DNA of 64,000 nucleotides, taken from assembly GCA_002451795.1 (NCBI GenBank), contig DKDJ01000001.1, positions 6,365-70,364 on the forward strand. Direction: 5' to 3'. The notes below the pieces were generated by a model. That model saw only the letters and a list, made by a program, of their open reading frames with translations. It was not told where the DNA came from and ran no database searches. Made by a program: the position numbers and the translations under genes. Source of the stretch: Bacteroidales bacterium UBA6851. Its GTDB lineage: Bacteria; Bacteroidota; Bacteroidia; Bacteroidales; UBA932. Below, in pieces: positions 1-8,570 of the stretch (the stretch's first letter is position 1; every line of letters begins with the position of its first letter).

Positions 1-274
1 GGAGCAGAGAGTCGACGTCCTCATTGATATATCTTATCCTTTCACCTTTTGGCGTCAGGCTGAACTCAACTTCTTTAGGCCTGTTAACGAGCGCGGAGCG
101 GAGGTATCCGTCAAGAACTTTATGATCTCCTTTGTTCAGCCATATCCTGACCTTGACTTCATCGTCCCCCTGCTTCCCGTCTTTATCACCAGGAATCGGA
201 GCAGCACTAGCAGATATACCGGCAACAAACAACATCGCCGCAGAAATGCAGCCGAAAACAATCCTTGACTTCAT
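1..274 (-). CDS. Secreted protein of unknown function, C-terminus cut by window edge
   Basis: An open frame starts with ATG at 274 and stays open to base 1 (91 codons). The N-terminus MKSRIVFGCISAAMLFVAG followed by ISASAAP is a clear type I signal peptide, with likely cleavage after the alanine-rich stretch near residue 24. The visible mature part is charged (GDKDGKQGDDEVKVRIW) and includes a short segment resembling a start of a repeat or beta-domain (VLDGYLRSALV). No family is recognised. It lies just downstream of the small lipoprotein gene on the same strand with a 22-base gap, so the two are probably co-transcribed. Confidence 0.7.
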   Translation of the reverse strand, partial: MKSRIVFGCISAAMLFVAGISASAAPIPGDKDGKQGDDEVKVRIWLNKGDHKVLDGYLRSALVNRPKEVEFSLTPKGERIRYINEDVDSLL

Positions 275-296
275 TATTGGGAAAATACGTTAAAGA

Positions 297-689
297 TTAC
301 TTCGTATCTACAGAAAAGCTGAGAGCAAAATTCTTTGCCGAATATCCCCCTGTGAAAGTATATACCTTATCACCTACAGTCTTACGATAAATCTGAGAGC
401 CCTCGCTCTTGGTAAATCCAGCAGGAGCGAACTTAGCATAATAAGTTGTAGACACAGACTCGGCGCAGTCGTAGTCGAAGAAAGTCACAGTCTCCATACC
501 GGCAATCTCCCTATACTGGCAGTTCTCGACCTCTCCGTCAAATACAGGGAAACCATCAAGGAAAGCATATTCCTTGACAAGTGTGGTCCAACTAGCCTTG
601 TCATCTGGGACATCATTGACATCCTTCTTGCTACAACTACATACAAGCGCAATTACCGCGCAGAAAAGCACAAAAACTCTCTTTTTCAT
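297..689 (-). CDS. Small lipoprotein, unknown function
   Basis: This 130-residue protein starts at the ATG at 689 (MKKRVFVLFCAVIALVC), because this start gives a compact signal peptide ending in a lipobox-like VCSC; the ATG seven codons upstream would put a polar extension before it. After lipidation it would be anchored at an envelope membrane. The mature part begins with a polar Ser/Lys/Asp linker and contains a Tyr/Phe-rich domain (YAKFAPAGF, YRKTVGDKVYTFTGGYS) of beta character. No family is recognised. It is followed closely by the cut secreted protein, suggesting a two-gene unit. Confidence 0.7.
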   Translation of the reverse strand: MKKRVFVLFCAVIALVCSCSKKDVNDVPDDKASWTTLVKEYAFLDGFPVFDGEVENCQYREIAGMETVTFFDYDCAESVSTTYYAKFAPAGFTKSEGSQIYRKTVGDKVYTFTGGYSAKNFALSFSVDTK

Positions 690-762
690 ATCATCCAATT
701 TTTGGTGCAAATATAACTACCCCCCCGCATTCTACAAAATATTTTTCAAAAAAAACAGCCTA

Positions 763-1923
763 TTACATTTCTCTCTGAAAATGTCTGGTTGAAAAAATTT
801 CGAGCAAGAAAAGCACACTGAACGCACAAGCTATCCAATATATTCCTAAAATGTTGTCCGGAAATAACTTAGCCGCAAGTGGAGTAGTCACCAGAGGGGA
901 TATGAACTGACCTCCATAGAGTGCAGCGGAAAGGAGGGGCATAACTGTCGTGGCCGCATCCTGACCGGCCTTGATTGAGGCTATCGTATTAAGATATGGG
1001 ACACCGATGCCGTTGGCGATACCGATGAACAAGCAGCCGGCAAGTAGAGAGGTCAGGCTCTGAGAGAGAGCGAAACAAAGATACCCTAACAGGAAGCAAA
1101 TCGGGGAAAGATATTTGACTGTCTTGCGAAAACGAGTCATCATCCAGCCAAACACCACACCCACCAATGCAGCAACAATATCAAGCGCCACCATAATAAC
1201 GGTCACCGCTATCGGATCTAAAGTAGTTGTCTTGACGCAGATAGCCGAAAAATTAGTCGGAAATACAAAAAAGCAAATCATCAAAAGCAGCATTCCGAGA
1301 ACAGAAGGATAGAACTTTTTGATATTGCATACAAATCCGCCAGAGGCTTTAGTCGTTTCCAACCTTTCGTTAGGCAGAAAAAGAAAAACAAGAATAAGAA
1401 CAAAGAGCCCCATGGAATATACAAGGAAAGCATAATTCCATCCCACTTTGGCTAGAACGCCTGCGATAAGTGTGGCTATCACTCCCCCGATCTGGTTCAT
1501 CGCAGCGCAGAGTCCCATCAGGTGGGATTGCTCTTCCGGCAAGAAATAATAGGATAACAATCCCGTTGATAATGGCATAATCATTCCGACGGATATGCCA
1601 AGCAAAGCCCGCAAGAGGAGTATAACCGAAATGTCTTCAAAGAAAAATGCCCCAGTACCGGAAAGCACGTAAAGAACAAGTCCAGACATGGCAATGCTCT
1701 TTGTTTTCATCACCCTGCACAAAAGCGGAAAGCAAAGATTAGTGACGATAATGAAGAGTGCCGGAAGACTGACAATGAACTGAACGAACAGATCCGGTTT
1801 GTCGACAAAATGTGCCTTTATTGCCCAAAGCGCCGGAGCCATTGCCGCTCCAGCCATAACCGTAAGAAGACTGATTGAAAGGATTGTAAATGTCAACCGT
1901 CTGGAAACATGTCCCGTCTGCAT
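763..1923 (-). CDS. MFS-type transporter
   Basis: A 386-residue, strongly hydrophobic protein with about twelve membrane segments, the usual size for a major facilitator superfamily permease. The loop after helix 2 is RVMKTKS, a weak version of the MFS A-motif, and helix 4 carries RALLGISVGMIMPLSTG, typical of drug/H+ antiporter-like members. The central loop is charged (LPNERLETTKAS). The substrate cannot be told from sequence. The ATG at 1923 is preceded by a leader of about 90 bases with a strong hairpin and a -7 box at 2023-2030, so the gene seems to be expressed on its own. Confidence 0.85.
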   Translation of the reverse strand: MQTGHVSRRLTFTILSISLLTVMAGAAMAPALWAIKAHFVDKPDLFVQFIVSLPALFIIVTNLCFPLLCRVMKTKSIAMSGLVLYVLSGTGAFFFEDISVILLLRALLGISVGMIMPLSTGLLSYYFLPEEQSHLMGLCAAMNQIGGVIATLIAGVLAKVGWNYAFLVYSMGLFVLILVFLFLPNERLETTKASGGFVCNIKKFYPSVLGMLLLMICFFVFPTNFSAICVKTTTLDPIAVTVIMVALDIVAALVGVVFGWMMTRFRKTVKYLSPICFLLGYLCFALSQSLTSLLAGCLFIGIANGIGVPYLNTIASIKAGQDAATTVMPLLSAALYGGQFISPLVTTPLAAKLFPDNILGIYWIACAFSVLFLLEIFSTRHFQREM

Positions 1924-1961
1924 AAAATTTTGTATTTTAATTGAATAACATCATTGGAGTA

Positions 1962-1979
1962 CGGGCTCTACCAAGCCCG
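1962..1979 (-). promoter_or_regulatory. Hairpin in the leader of the MFS transporter
   Basis: A perfect 6-base-pair stem (CGGGCT / AGCCCG) with a six-base loop lies in the 5' leader of the minus-strand MFS gene. Upstream in the same leader the 7-mer GCGTCTG (minus strand) occurs twice, 13 bases apart (2000-2006 and 1987-1993). No T-run follows the stem, so it is not a terminator; it may be a regulatory leader, but no known riboswitch class is recognised. Confidence 0.35.
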
Positions 1980-2022
1980 GATTCTTCAGACGCTATTCCC
2001 AGACGCTTACAAATCCGCGGTG

Positions 2023-2030
2023 CAAAGATA
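2023..2030 (-). promoter_or_regulatory. -7 box TATCTTTG for the MFS gene
   Basis: On the minus strand these bases read TATCTTTG, an exact match to the Bacteroidetes -7 element TAnnTTTG. No clear TTTG is seen 19-21 bases upstream. It would give a leader of roughly 90 bases before the ATG at 1923. Confidence 0.5.
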
Positions 2031-2042
2031 GCAAAAACTAAA

Positions 2043-2330
2043 TTATTTTTTCCTTTTAGGATTGTCAGGGAACCATCCCTTTTCGACTCTCTTCTGCTGT
2101 TCAAAAATCTCCAGGATACTCCAAAAGCATGAGAATGCAAACACCCCAAGAATAGTTGACCATATATAGTGGTCAGTAAAAAGAGAAGCTACAGTAGCGC
2201 ACAATCCGACAATAAGAAACGCCCACCAGCAGCCAACACCGAAGTAGTATTCAGCCTTAATTACAATCGGATGAAACATCCCTATCATAAGGAACGCAAC
2301 AACACCTATTATCAATCCGGTAAAATTCAT
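2043..2330 (-). CDS. DUF4491 family membrane protein
   Basis: A 95-residue protein starting at the ATG at 2330 (MNFTGLIIGVV), preceded by AAGAAAG at 2331-2340 as a weak ribosome site; an ATG 14 codons upstream would add a polar extension not expected in the family. It has three membrane segments and the family hallmark HPIVIKAEYYFG near residues 20-31, with a basic tail ending PKRKK. DUF4491 proteins are small, near-universal in Bacteroidales and of unknown function. It stands alone, divergent from the iron/redox operon at 2515. Confidence 0.85.
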   Translation of the reverse strand: MNFTGLIIGVVAFLMIGMFHPIVIKAEYYFGVGCWWAFLIVGLCATVASLFTDHYIWSTILGVFAFSCFWSILEIFEQQKRVEKGWFPDNPKRKK

Positions 2331-2422
2331 GTTCTTTCTTAAATCGGCGGCAAAAATAGTTGAAATCTCCATTTATCACAAGCGAATCTGATTTTTCCAC
2401 TGAAAAATACCAAACTTTGGTG

Positions 2423-2454
2423 ATTGATTCTCTCCGCCCGCGGAAGTACCTTTG
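2423..2454 (+). promoter_or_regulatory. Promoter of the porin-imelysin-dihaem operon
   Basis: TACCTTTG at 2447-2454 matches the Bacteroidetes -7 element TAnnTTTG exactly. An ATTG at 2423-2426 lies 20 bases upstream in the -33 position. The leader would be about 55 bases before the ATG at 2515. Confidence 0.55.
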
Positions 2455-2514
2455 CAGCACAATTTAAAAGACGTGATTAAGCACACAATCTGTGTGCAAA
2501 AATTGAAAAGGAAC

Positions 2515-3789
2515 ATGAAGCAGAAGGTTATTCTATCGGCCGTTTTTCTAATGCTCGGCCTATCGTTGTCTGCACAGAGGCTCACTATCGGAGGTTATGG
2601 TGAGGCCATGTACACAAGAAATTTCTATAGCGACGCATGGCAGCGGTACATTACTCCAGAGAAATATACTGACGACAAAAGCCACGGGCGATTTGATCTC
2701 CCTCATTTCGTCATCAACCTCGGATACGACTTTGGCAAGGGTTGGAGTCTCGGTACGGAAATAGAGTTCGAACACGGAGGCACAGAGAGTGCCGTTGAAC
2801 TTGAAGCTGACGAAACCGGGGAATATGAGAGCGAAATCGAAAGAGGAGGAGAGGTTGCACTGGAGCAGGCATGGATTCAGAAAGTGATTCATCCAGCGTT
2901 CAATGTTCGGGCTGGAATGATTATCGTTCCTGTGGGACTCACAAATGGACATCATCTTCCTAACGAGTTCTTTACCAGCTACAGGCAGGAAGGCGAAAAC
3001 ACTATTTTTCCATGTACTTGGCACGAGGTTGGACTGGAGCTTTGGGGCGAGTTCGGGAAGGACAAGGCTTGGAAATATGAACTTCTTTTTCTCCCGGGAC
3101 TTGACTCGGATCGTTTCAGCACCCAGAATTTCATCCAGGGAGGAGCCGGTTCCCCTTATGAGTTCAAGATAGCGAACTCGTACGCTGGAGCATTCCGTCT
3201 CGACAACCGCTCAATCCATGGACTTCGTCTTGGGCTAAGTGGCTATATCGGAGGCAGTTTCAGCAACTCTCTGACAAAGAACAAAAAATACGAAGGCTGC
3301 CGCGGGGAGGTTCTCATCGGATCGGTTGACTTCGATTATAAGGGGCACGGCATCCTGGCAAGAGGAGTCTTCGACTATGCCCACCTGAACAACTCAGTTG
3401 AAATCACTGCCTTCAACAAGAACAACATGTCAGCTGCGTCACCATCTCACAGAAATTCAGTAGGTTCAGATGCAATTGTCGGAAGTTTTGAAATCGGGTA
3501 TGATTTTCTTCATTCGTTCAAGAAAGTCGAAGACAAATGCTATGTTTTCGCACACTACGAATACTATGATTCCATGTTTAAAGTTGCAGAAGGCATCTCG
3601 GACTATCCGTGGGTTGGAAAACATCGTATCGCCGTTGGACTTAACTGGTATCCGATAGATGAAATCATTATAAAGGCAGAATACTCTCAGAGATTCTATG
3701 AAAAGCCGTTCAACAACGAGCCTTCCATCACTCTTGGAATAGCATTCGCCGGCTGGTTTGAAAATATTTACAATAAAAATCATAAATAA
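2515..3789 (+). CDS. Outer-membrane beta-barrel (porin-like) protein
   Basis: A 424-residue protein beginning MKQKVILSAVFLML with a signal peptide ending SLSAQ, followed by RLTIGGYGEAMYTR, the usual first strand of porin-like barrels in this phylum. Alternating hydrophobic/polar residues, many Tyr/Trp/Gly and a short final strand near the C-terminus (PSITLGIAFAGWF) support an outer-membrane barrel. The start was chosen because it begins the signal peptide; an in-frame ATG 21 codons earlier gives a polar extension. It is the first gene of a four-gene operon (3 bases before the imelysin gene), so it may bring the substrate of that system, perhaps an iron species, across the outer membrane. The substrate is inferred from context only. 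Confidence 0.8.
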   Translation: MKQKVILSAVFLMLGLSLSAQRLTIGGYGEAMYTRNFYSDAWQRYITPEKYTDDKSHGRFDLPHFVINLGYDFGKGWSLGTEIEFEHGGTESAVELEADETGEYESEIERGGEVALEQAWIQKVIHPAFNVRAGMIIVPVGLTNGHHLPNEFFTSYRQEGENTIFPCTWHEVGLELWGEFGKDKAWKYELLFLPGLDSDRFSTQNFIQGGAGSPYEFKIANSYAGAFRLDNRSIHGLRLGLSGYIGGSFSNSLTKNKKYEGCRGEVLIGSVDFDYKGHGILARGVFDYAHLNNSVEITAFNKNNMSAASPSHRNSVGSDAIVGSFEIGYDFLHSFKKVEDKCYVFAHYEYYDSMFKVAEGISDYPWVGKHRIAVGLNWYPIDEIIIKAEYSQRFYEKPFNNEPSITLGIAFAGWFENIYNKNHK

Positions 3790-3792
3790 AAG

Positions 3793-4914
3793 ATGAAAAC
3801 ATTAAAGAAAATGGCTGCCGCATTCGCAGTCGCACTCGCTGTGATGTCATGCGAGAAAACAGAACTTGGCTCCAGTTCCGCAAAGGAGGAACAGCTCCAA
3901 AGAGCAAACGAGCAGTTTGTAGATGCTGTTGTTGTACCAACCTACAGGTCTCTTGCAGATGAGTGTCTTAAGCTTCAGGCAACCCTCGAATCCCTTACAG
4001 AGACGACAACCGATGCCCTTGTAGATCAGGCATGCAAGCAGTGGAGAAATGCACGTCAGTATTGGGAGTGGAGCGAGGCTTTCTTGTTCGGTGCAGCATC
4101 AAAGTATTCCATTGACCCTCATATTGATACATGGCCTCTTGATCGTGCCGCTCTTGAAGGTGTCCTCAACAATCAAACCATGATGGACGACATCGAGAAC
4201 TATGTAGGGAATTTCAACAATGGACTTCTTGGTTTCCATGGTCTTGAGTTTATAATCTTCCGCGATGGAAAAAACAGACATGCTTCAGACATTACTAAAA
4301 ACGAAGCTCGTTATGCCGCAGCCGTAGCAGCAGACTTGACGTTGAGTGCTTGCCGTCTTGAGGCTGCATGGGCGGGGATTGACAATGTATCAGAAGAGAA
4401 GCAGAGCATTCTCGAAGAGGCAGAGATGGAGCCGGAAGACAATTTCGGAGAGCAGATGAGACTTTGCGGACAGGCAGGTAGCGTCTGGAAGTCAGTTACT
4501 GCCGGCAGTGAGCAAATTATTGAAGGATGCAAGGACATCGTTGACGAGGTCGGCAACTCAAAAATCGGCAAGCCTTACACTGGAGAGGATAAGAACTACA
4601 TAGAGTCTCCTTATTCCGAGAATTCAATCACCGATTTCTATGACAACATCGTCAGCATCCGCAACGCCTATTTCGGCAAGTTTGGCGCCACATCAGCCGA
4701 GACGAATTCCGTCAGTGCCTACATTACAAGCGTTGACAAGGATACTGACGCAAGGCTCATTGCAGCAATTGAGAACTGCTTGAATGCTATTGATGCCATG
4801 CCTCGTCCTTTTGTAAATAAATATACGGATCCAAAGGTTAAGGAGGCCATCGACGCCTGCGATGATCTCAATAACGCACTCGAAGCGGCTCGCAAGGTAC
4901 TTATTGAGCAGTAA
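3793..4914 (+). CDS. Imelysin-like lipoprotein (peptidase M75 family, iron-related)
   Basis: A 373-residue lipoprotein: signal peptide MKTLKKMAAAFAVALAVMSC with Cys20 as the lipid site. The conserved imelysin GxHxxE motif is present as GFHGLE at residues 147-152, and the region around residues 75-115 (WRNARQYWEWSEAF ... DTWPLD) is also typical. Imelysin-like proteins are mostly helical envelope proteins implicated in bacterial iron uptake (EfeO/IrpA relatives); peptidase activity is doubtful for most. Here it sits between a porin-like gene and a di-haem oxidoreductase gene, the neighbourhood seen for imelysin proteins elsewhere, which supports a role in metal binding or delivery in the periplasm. 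Confidence 0.88.
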   Translation: MKTLKKMAAAFAVALAVMSCEKTELGSSSAKEEQLQRANEQFVDAVVVPTYRSLADECLKLQATLESLTETTTDALVDQACKQWRNARQYWEWSEAFLFGAASKYSIDPHIDTWPLDRAALEGVLNNQTMMDDIENYVGNFNNGLLGFHGLEFIIFRDGKNRHASDITKNEARYAAAVAADLTLSACRLEAAWAGIDNVSEEKQSILEEAEMEPEDNFGEQMRLCGQAGSVWKSVTAGSEQIIEGCKDIVDEVGNSKIGKPYTGEDKNYIESPYSENSITDFYDNIVSIRNAYFGKFGATSAETNSVSAYITSVDKDTDARLIAAIENCLNAIDAMPRPFVNKYTDPKVKEAIDACDDLNNALEAARKVLIEQ

Positions 4915-4943
4915 TCCAATTAGACAGAAAATCATTAACTAAA

Positions 4944-6527
4944 ATGAAAAGGGTACTTTATGTAGCTGCACTTGCATTCTGTGTGATTGCATGCAACAAA
5001 AATGAATCAGGTTCCGAAACACCGGGACCTGATAAACTCAGCGATGAATGGTATGCCGGAGGAAAGCTTGGAACAGCTTTCAATTCAAGTGCCTCCGCTT
5101 ACGAACAGCCTACACCCGTTGTTGAGAATAATGGAATGATTCAGGCTTTCAAGAATGGCGAGCAGCTTTTCGAGAGGGACTACAATCAGAATAAGGAAGG
5201 TGCATTCAAGGGGCTTGGGCCACTTATGGTACGTAGAGGATGTCTATACTGCCATCCAAACTACGGACATGGTCGTCGCCAGAACGACTACCGCGCTGAT
5301 AATGTAGGCAACGGCTATCTTCTCGTCATAACTGATGAGACTGACACCTACTTGAGTTCCCTTACCGGTATGCCTCAGACTCTCGCCGTGGAGCCGTTCA
5401 AAGCTCCGATTGACGAGTCCAAGATTGTCATCAACTGGGTAGAATATAAAGATGAATGGGGCAATACTTTCCCGGATGGTGAGGCCTACACGCTTGTATA
5501 CCCAGAAGTAAGTATTCCGGAAGATGCATACTATGTTCCGCTTGAGGTAACAAAAAACGGCAAGACCACAACGGTTGATCACAACAATGTGCGTGTCCGT
5601 CTCGAGTCCACAATCGGAATATATGGCACAGGACTCCTTGACGCCATTGATGATGACGACCTCAAGGCGCAGTATTCACAGGAAGAGAAGGATGGTTATT
5701 TCCAGCTCAACCCTTCAATTTTTGCAAATGGAGAATGGGTTAAGCTATATGGCAACACTTCCCACCCTCTCCGTTTCACCTATGCACTCTCTCGCGGACC
5801 TCTTCAAGACGCAGCTGGCGCGAACGCCATTTGGAACATCACAAACGTAACCAGAAGCACAAAGCCTTCGCACTATATGACGGCGACTTACGCCAAGGTG
5901 GCATCTAAGGACAAGGACGTTCAAGACAAGTTTTATTCCTATTTTCCTGAGCGCAAGACAGATGCTGGAGTAGAACAGGACATCTATGATTATCTAATGG
6001 GCAAAAACATTGAGCCAGAGATGTCCGATAGCGACTATGCCGACTTTATGGTATGGCACCGCGGACTTGCCGTTCCTGCTGCCCGTGATCTTGACGATGA
6101 AAAAGTCAAGAGAGGCAAGCAACTCTTCACAGAGATAGGATGTGCCTACTGTCACCGCCCAAGTTGGACGACTGGCGAGGATAACTTCACCGACCCGACA
6201 GGCTTTTTCAAGGACGGAGACGACCGCCTGCCTCGCTACCCACACCAGACTATCTGGCCTTACACCGATATGGTACAGCACCGTCTTAATATGAAAAATG
6301 ACATCCGCACCGGCTGGTGCCGTACAACTCCTCTCTGGGGACGCGGGCTCAGCACTCTTATCAACGGTGGAGAGGACCGCCTTCACGACTGCCGTGCCAA
6401 TACTGTCATTGAGGCCATCATGTGGCATGGTGATCCTCAGAGCGATGCGCGTTGGTCCGTCGAGAAGTTCCGTAAACTCTCTAAAGACGACCGCGATGCC
6501 ATTGTGAAATTTATCGATTCCATTTAA
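4944..6527 (+). CDS. Di-haem oxidoreductase lipoprotein (DHOR / DUF1111-type thiol oxidoreductase)
   Basis: A 527-residue protein with lipoprotein signal (MKRVLYVAALAFCVIAC, Cys17) and two c-type haem sites: CLYCH at residues 100-104 and CAYCH at 400-404. Length and spacing of the two sites fit the di-haem oxidoreductase (putative peroxidase) family often annotated as thiol oxidoreductase. These proteins accompany imelysin-like proteins and are thought to do redox chemistry, perhaps on iron, outside the cytoplasm. The stop codon overlaps the next start by one base (TAATG), so production is coupled to the CcsBA-type haem lyase that would mature it. Confidence 0.9.
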   Translation: MKRVLYVAALAFCVIACNKNESGSETPGPDKLSDEWYAGGKLGTAFNSSASAYEQPTPVVENNGMIQAFKNGEQLFERDYNQNKEGAFKGLGPLMVRRGCLYCHPNYGHGRRQNDYRADNVGNGYLLVITDETDTYLSSLTGMPQTLAVEPFKAPIDESKIVINWVEYKDEWGNTFPDGEAYTLVYPEVSIPEDAYYVPLEVTKNGKTTTVDHNNVRVRLESTIGIYGTGLLDAIDDDDLKAQYSQEEKDGYFQLNPSIFANGEWVKLYGNTSHPLRFTYALSRGPLQDAAGANAIWNITNVTRSTKPSHYMTATYAKVASKDKDVQDKFYSYFPERKTDAGVEQDIYDYLMGKNIEPEMSDSDYADFMVWHRGLAVPAARDLDDEKVKRGKQLFTEIGCAYCHRPSWTTGEDNFTDPTGFFKDGDDRLPRYPHQTIWPYTDMVQHRLNMKNDIRTGWCRTTPLWGRGLSTLINGGEDRLHDCRANTVIEAIMWHGDPQSDARWSVEKFRKLSKDDRDAIVKFIDSI

Positions 6528-8449
6528 TGACGGGACTAAGAAAATTATATGACAGACCAGCAGCATTGGCGATGCATATCGCCTTGCTGCTGATTGTCTT
6601 TGGCGCGATTGTGACATCCCTCTCCGCAAGGAAAGGGATGCTTCACGTTCGTAAAGGGGACATCGAAACCTCGTATTCCGAAAACATAAAAGGCACGCTT
6701 CCACTACCATTCTCACTGCGTCTGGACGATTTTACAGTAACGTATTATCCAGGGACGGACACCCCCTCAGACTATAGGTCTATGGTGTCGATAATGGTCG
6801 ATGGACAATGTGTAAAATCGGCTCAAATCAGCATGAATCATATCCTCTCATACAAAGGATATCGTTTTTACCAGACGACCTACGATAGCGACACCCTCGG
6901 TTCAACTTTCACCGTTGCGCACGACCCATTGGGAATAGGCCTTGTTTATGCCGGATATGCACTGTTCCTGATAGCATTTATTGCTTTCTTCTTTACAGAC
7001 AGAAAACTACGTGCTGTTGCCAGGAAGGTCGGTGGCGTAGCCACAGCTATCATGCTATTTACCGTCGGTTCTGAATTTACGGCATCCGCAGCTGGAAATA
7101 AGGCGCCCAAGACACTTTCAAAAGAAACAGCAGCGCAGTTCGGAGACCTATATGTATTCTACCACGAACGAGTATGTCCTCTTCAGACGGTAGCTAAAGA
7201 CTTCCGCGTAAAACTCTATGGCAATTCAGATGTCTATGGGTTTACAGACGAGCAAGTTTTGACAGGATGGATATTCTACGGCTCTTCGTGGCGCGATATC
7301 CCGCAGAAGCACAGGAAGAATGCCAATGATGCCCAAGACAGGCAGCAGACCATAAACGCCCTTTTCACAGGAGAGTTTCTTAAACTCTATCCGCTCCCTG
7401 ATTCGCTTGGCAGGGTCACTTGGTATGCACAGAACGACAAACTTCCGGACGAGTTGTCGGATGACGAGTGGCTATTCATACGAAAAAGCATGAATTATAT
7501 AGGAGAACTTGTTATTTCTGGTGACGAAGCAGGACTCAGCACAGCCCTTGAGAAGTTGAAGAAATTTCAGCAGAAACAAGCTGCAGATGCCTTGCCATCA
7601 ACACTGCGTATAGGCGCAGAGAGGCTTTACAACAGTTTCCCTCCCCTATTTCCAGTGGCCGGACTATTCCTGATCTCAGGACTTATATTACTCGGATGGT
7701 TCGTCAGATGTCTAGCCTGTCATCTGAGTATAGGCATCCGTACCAGACTAGCAGCAGTCGTGCTTGAGGCTGTCCAGTTCGCTTTTCTTTCTTTTATGCT
7801 CGTACTAATCTGGATTGTTGGCGGGCATATTCCACTGTCAAACGGAGCAGAGACTATGATGACGATAGCCTGGACCGTGTTGCTCGCCGGACTTGTCTTT
7901 GGCGGACGGTTCTCCTTGATGCAGCCTTTCGCGCTTATAGTATCATCCCTCGCCATGCTTGTAGCCGCAATGGGACAGGCAAATCCAGCGGTGACCCTAC
8001 TCGTTCCAGTACTACAGTCGCCTCTATTGAGTATCCATGTCTCTCTCATGATGCTTTCATACTCGATTCTTGCGGTAATCATGATAAATAGCGCAACTGG
8101 ACTATGCGTCGGATTAATCGAGCACCATGACGGACAAGTTTCTTCCCGCCTTGCAGACATCTCCATGTTCCTCCTATATTTCGGCGTGTTTTTCCTCGCT
8201 TCAGGCATTATCACAGGCTCAGTCTGGGCCAATGTATCGTGGGGTTGCTACTGGAATTGGGATCCAAAAGAGACATGGGCACTAATCACCCTTCTGATAT
8301 ATGCAGTAGCCGTTCACCGCAGTGACATTCCCATATTACGCAAGCCAACGGTGTACCATATTTTCATGCTTCTCGCATTTATTTCGGTACTATTCACCTA
8401 TTTCGGTGTAAACTTCCTCCTCGGAGGCATGCACAGTTATGCCGGCTGA
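6527..8449 (+). CDS. Fused ResB/CcsA cytochrome c synthase (CcsBA type)
   Basis: A 640-residue membrane protein. The N-terminal part (residues about 1-165) is ResB-like: one membrane helix, a periplasmic segment and a second helix. The middle is a periplasmic region (about 200-365), and the C-terminal part is CcsA/CcmF-like with many helices and the tryptophan-rich haem-handling motif WGCYWNWDPKETW at about 569-581. Conserved histidines occur in SIHVSLM and AVHRSD. CcsBA proteins export haem and attach it to CxxCH cysteines. As the last gene of the operon, overlapping the di-haem protein gene by one base, it probably serves that protein first. A strong terminator follows. Confidence 0.88.
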   Translation: MTGLRKLYDRPAALAMHIALLLIVFGAIVTSLSARKGMLHVRKGDIETSYSENIKGTLPLPFSLRLDDFTVTYYPGTDTPSDYRSMVSIMVDGQCVKSAQISMNHILSYKGYRFYQTTYDSDTLGSTFTVAHDPLGIGLVYAGYALFLIAFIAFFFTDRKLRAVARKVGGVATAIMLFTVGSEFTASAAGNKAPKTLSKETAAQFGDLYVFYHERVCPLQTVAKDFRVKLYGNSDVYGFTDEQVLTGWIFYGSSWRDIPQKHRKNANDAQDRQQTINALFTGEFLKLYPLPDSLGRVTWYAQNDKLPDELSDDEWLFIRKSMNYIGELVISGDEAGLSTALEKLKKFQQKQAADALPSTLRIGAERLYNSFPPLFPVAGLFLISGLILLGWFVRCLACHLSIGIRTRLAAVVLEAVQFAFLSFMLVLIWIVGGHIPLSNGAETMMTIAWTVLLAGLVFGGRFSLMQPFALIVSSLAMLVAAMGQANPAVTLLVPVLQSPLLSIHVSLMMLSYSILAVIMINSATGLCVGLIEHHDGQVSSRLADISMFLLYFGVFFLASGIITGSVWANVSWGCYWNWDPKETWALITLLIYAVAVHRSDIPILRKPTVYHIFMLLAFISVLFTYFGVNFLLGGMHSYAG

Positions 8450-8514
8450 CCCGAAGCCTCTCGCGTACCCCATGTATAAAAGATACCCAATATAAGCGGA
8501 CAGAACACAAAAAT

Positions 8515-8554
8515 GGGGTGACTACCAGTCATTCGACTTTCTAGTCACCCCTTT
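8515..8554. terminator. Bidirectional terminator between convergent operons
   Basis: A perfect 10-base-pair stem GGGGTGACTA (8515-8524) / TAGTCACCCC (8542-8551) with a 17-base loop, A-rich on the left and T-rich on the right. It separates the CcsBA gene (plus) from the secreted protein gene (minus) and would work in both directions. Confidence 0.85.
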
Positions 8555-8570
8555 ATAACTTACTCTTTAT

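Noticed and set aside
2416..2454. TTTG at 2416-2419 as the -33 box of the porin operon
   Set aside because: It is 27 bases from the -7 box, too far; the ATTG at 2423-2426 has the right 20-base spacing.
5994..6716. A 240-codon minus-strand open frame opposite the di-haem oxidoreductase gene
   Set aside because: It lies wholly on the opposite strand of well-supported genes, its product has no recognisable domain, and it has no promoter or ribosome site.
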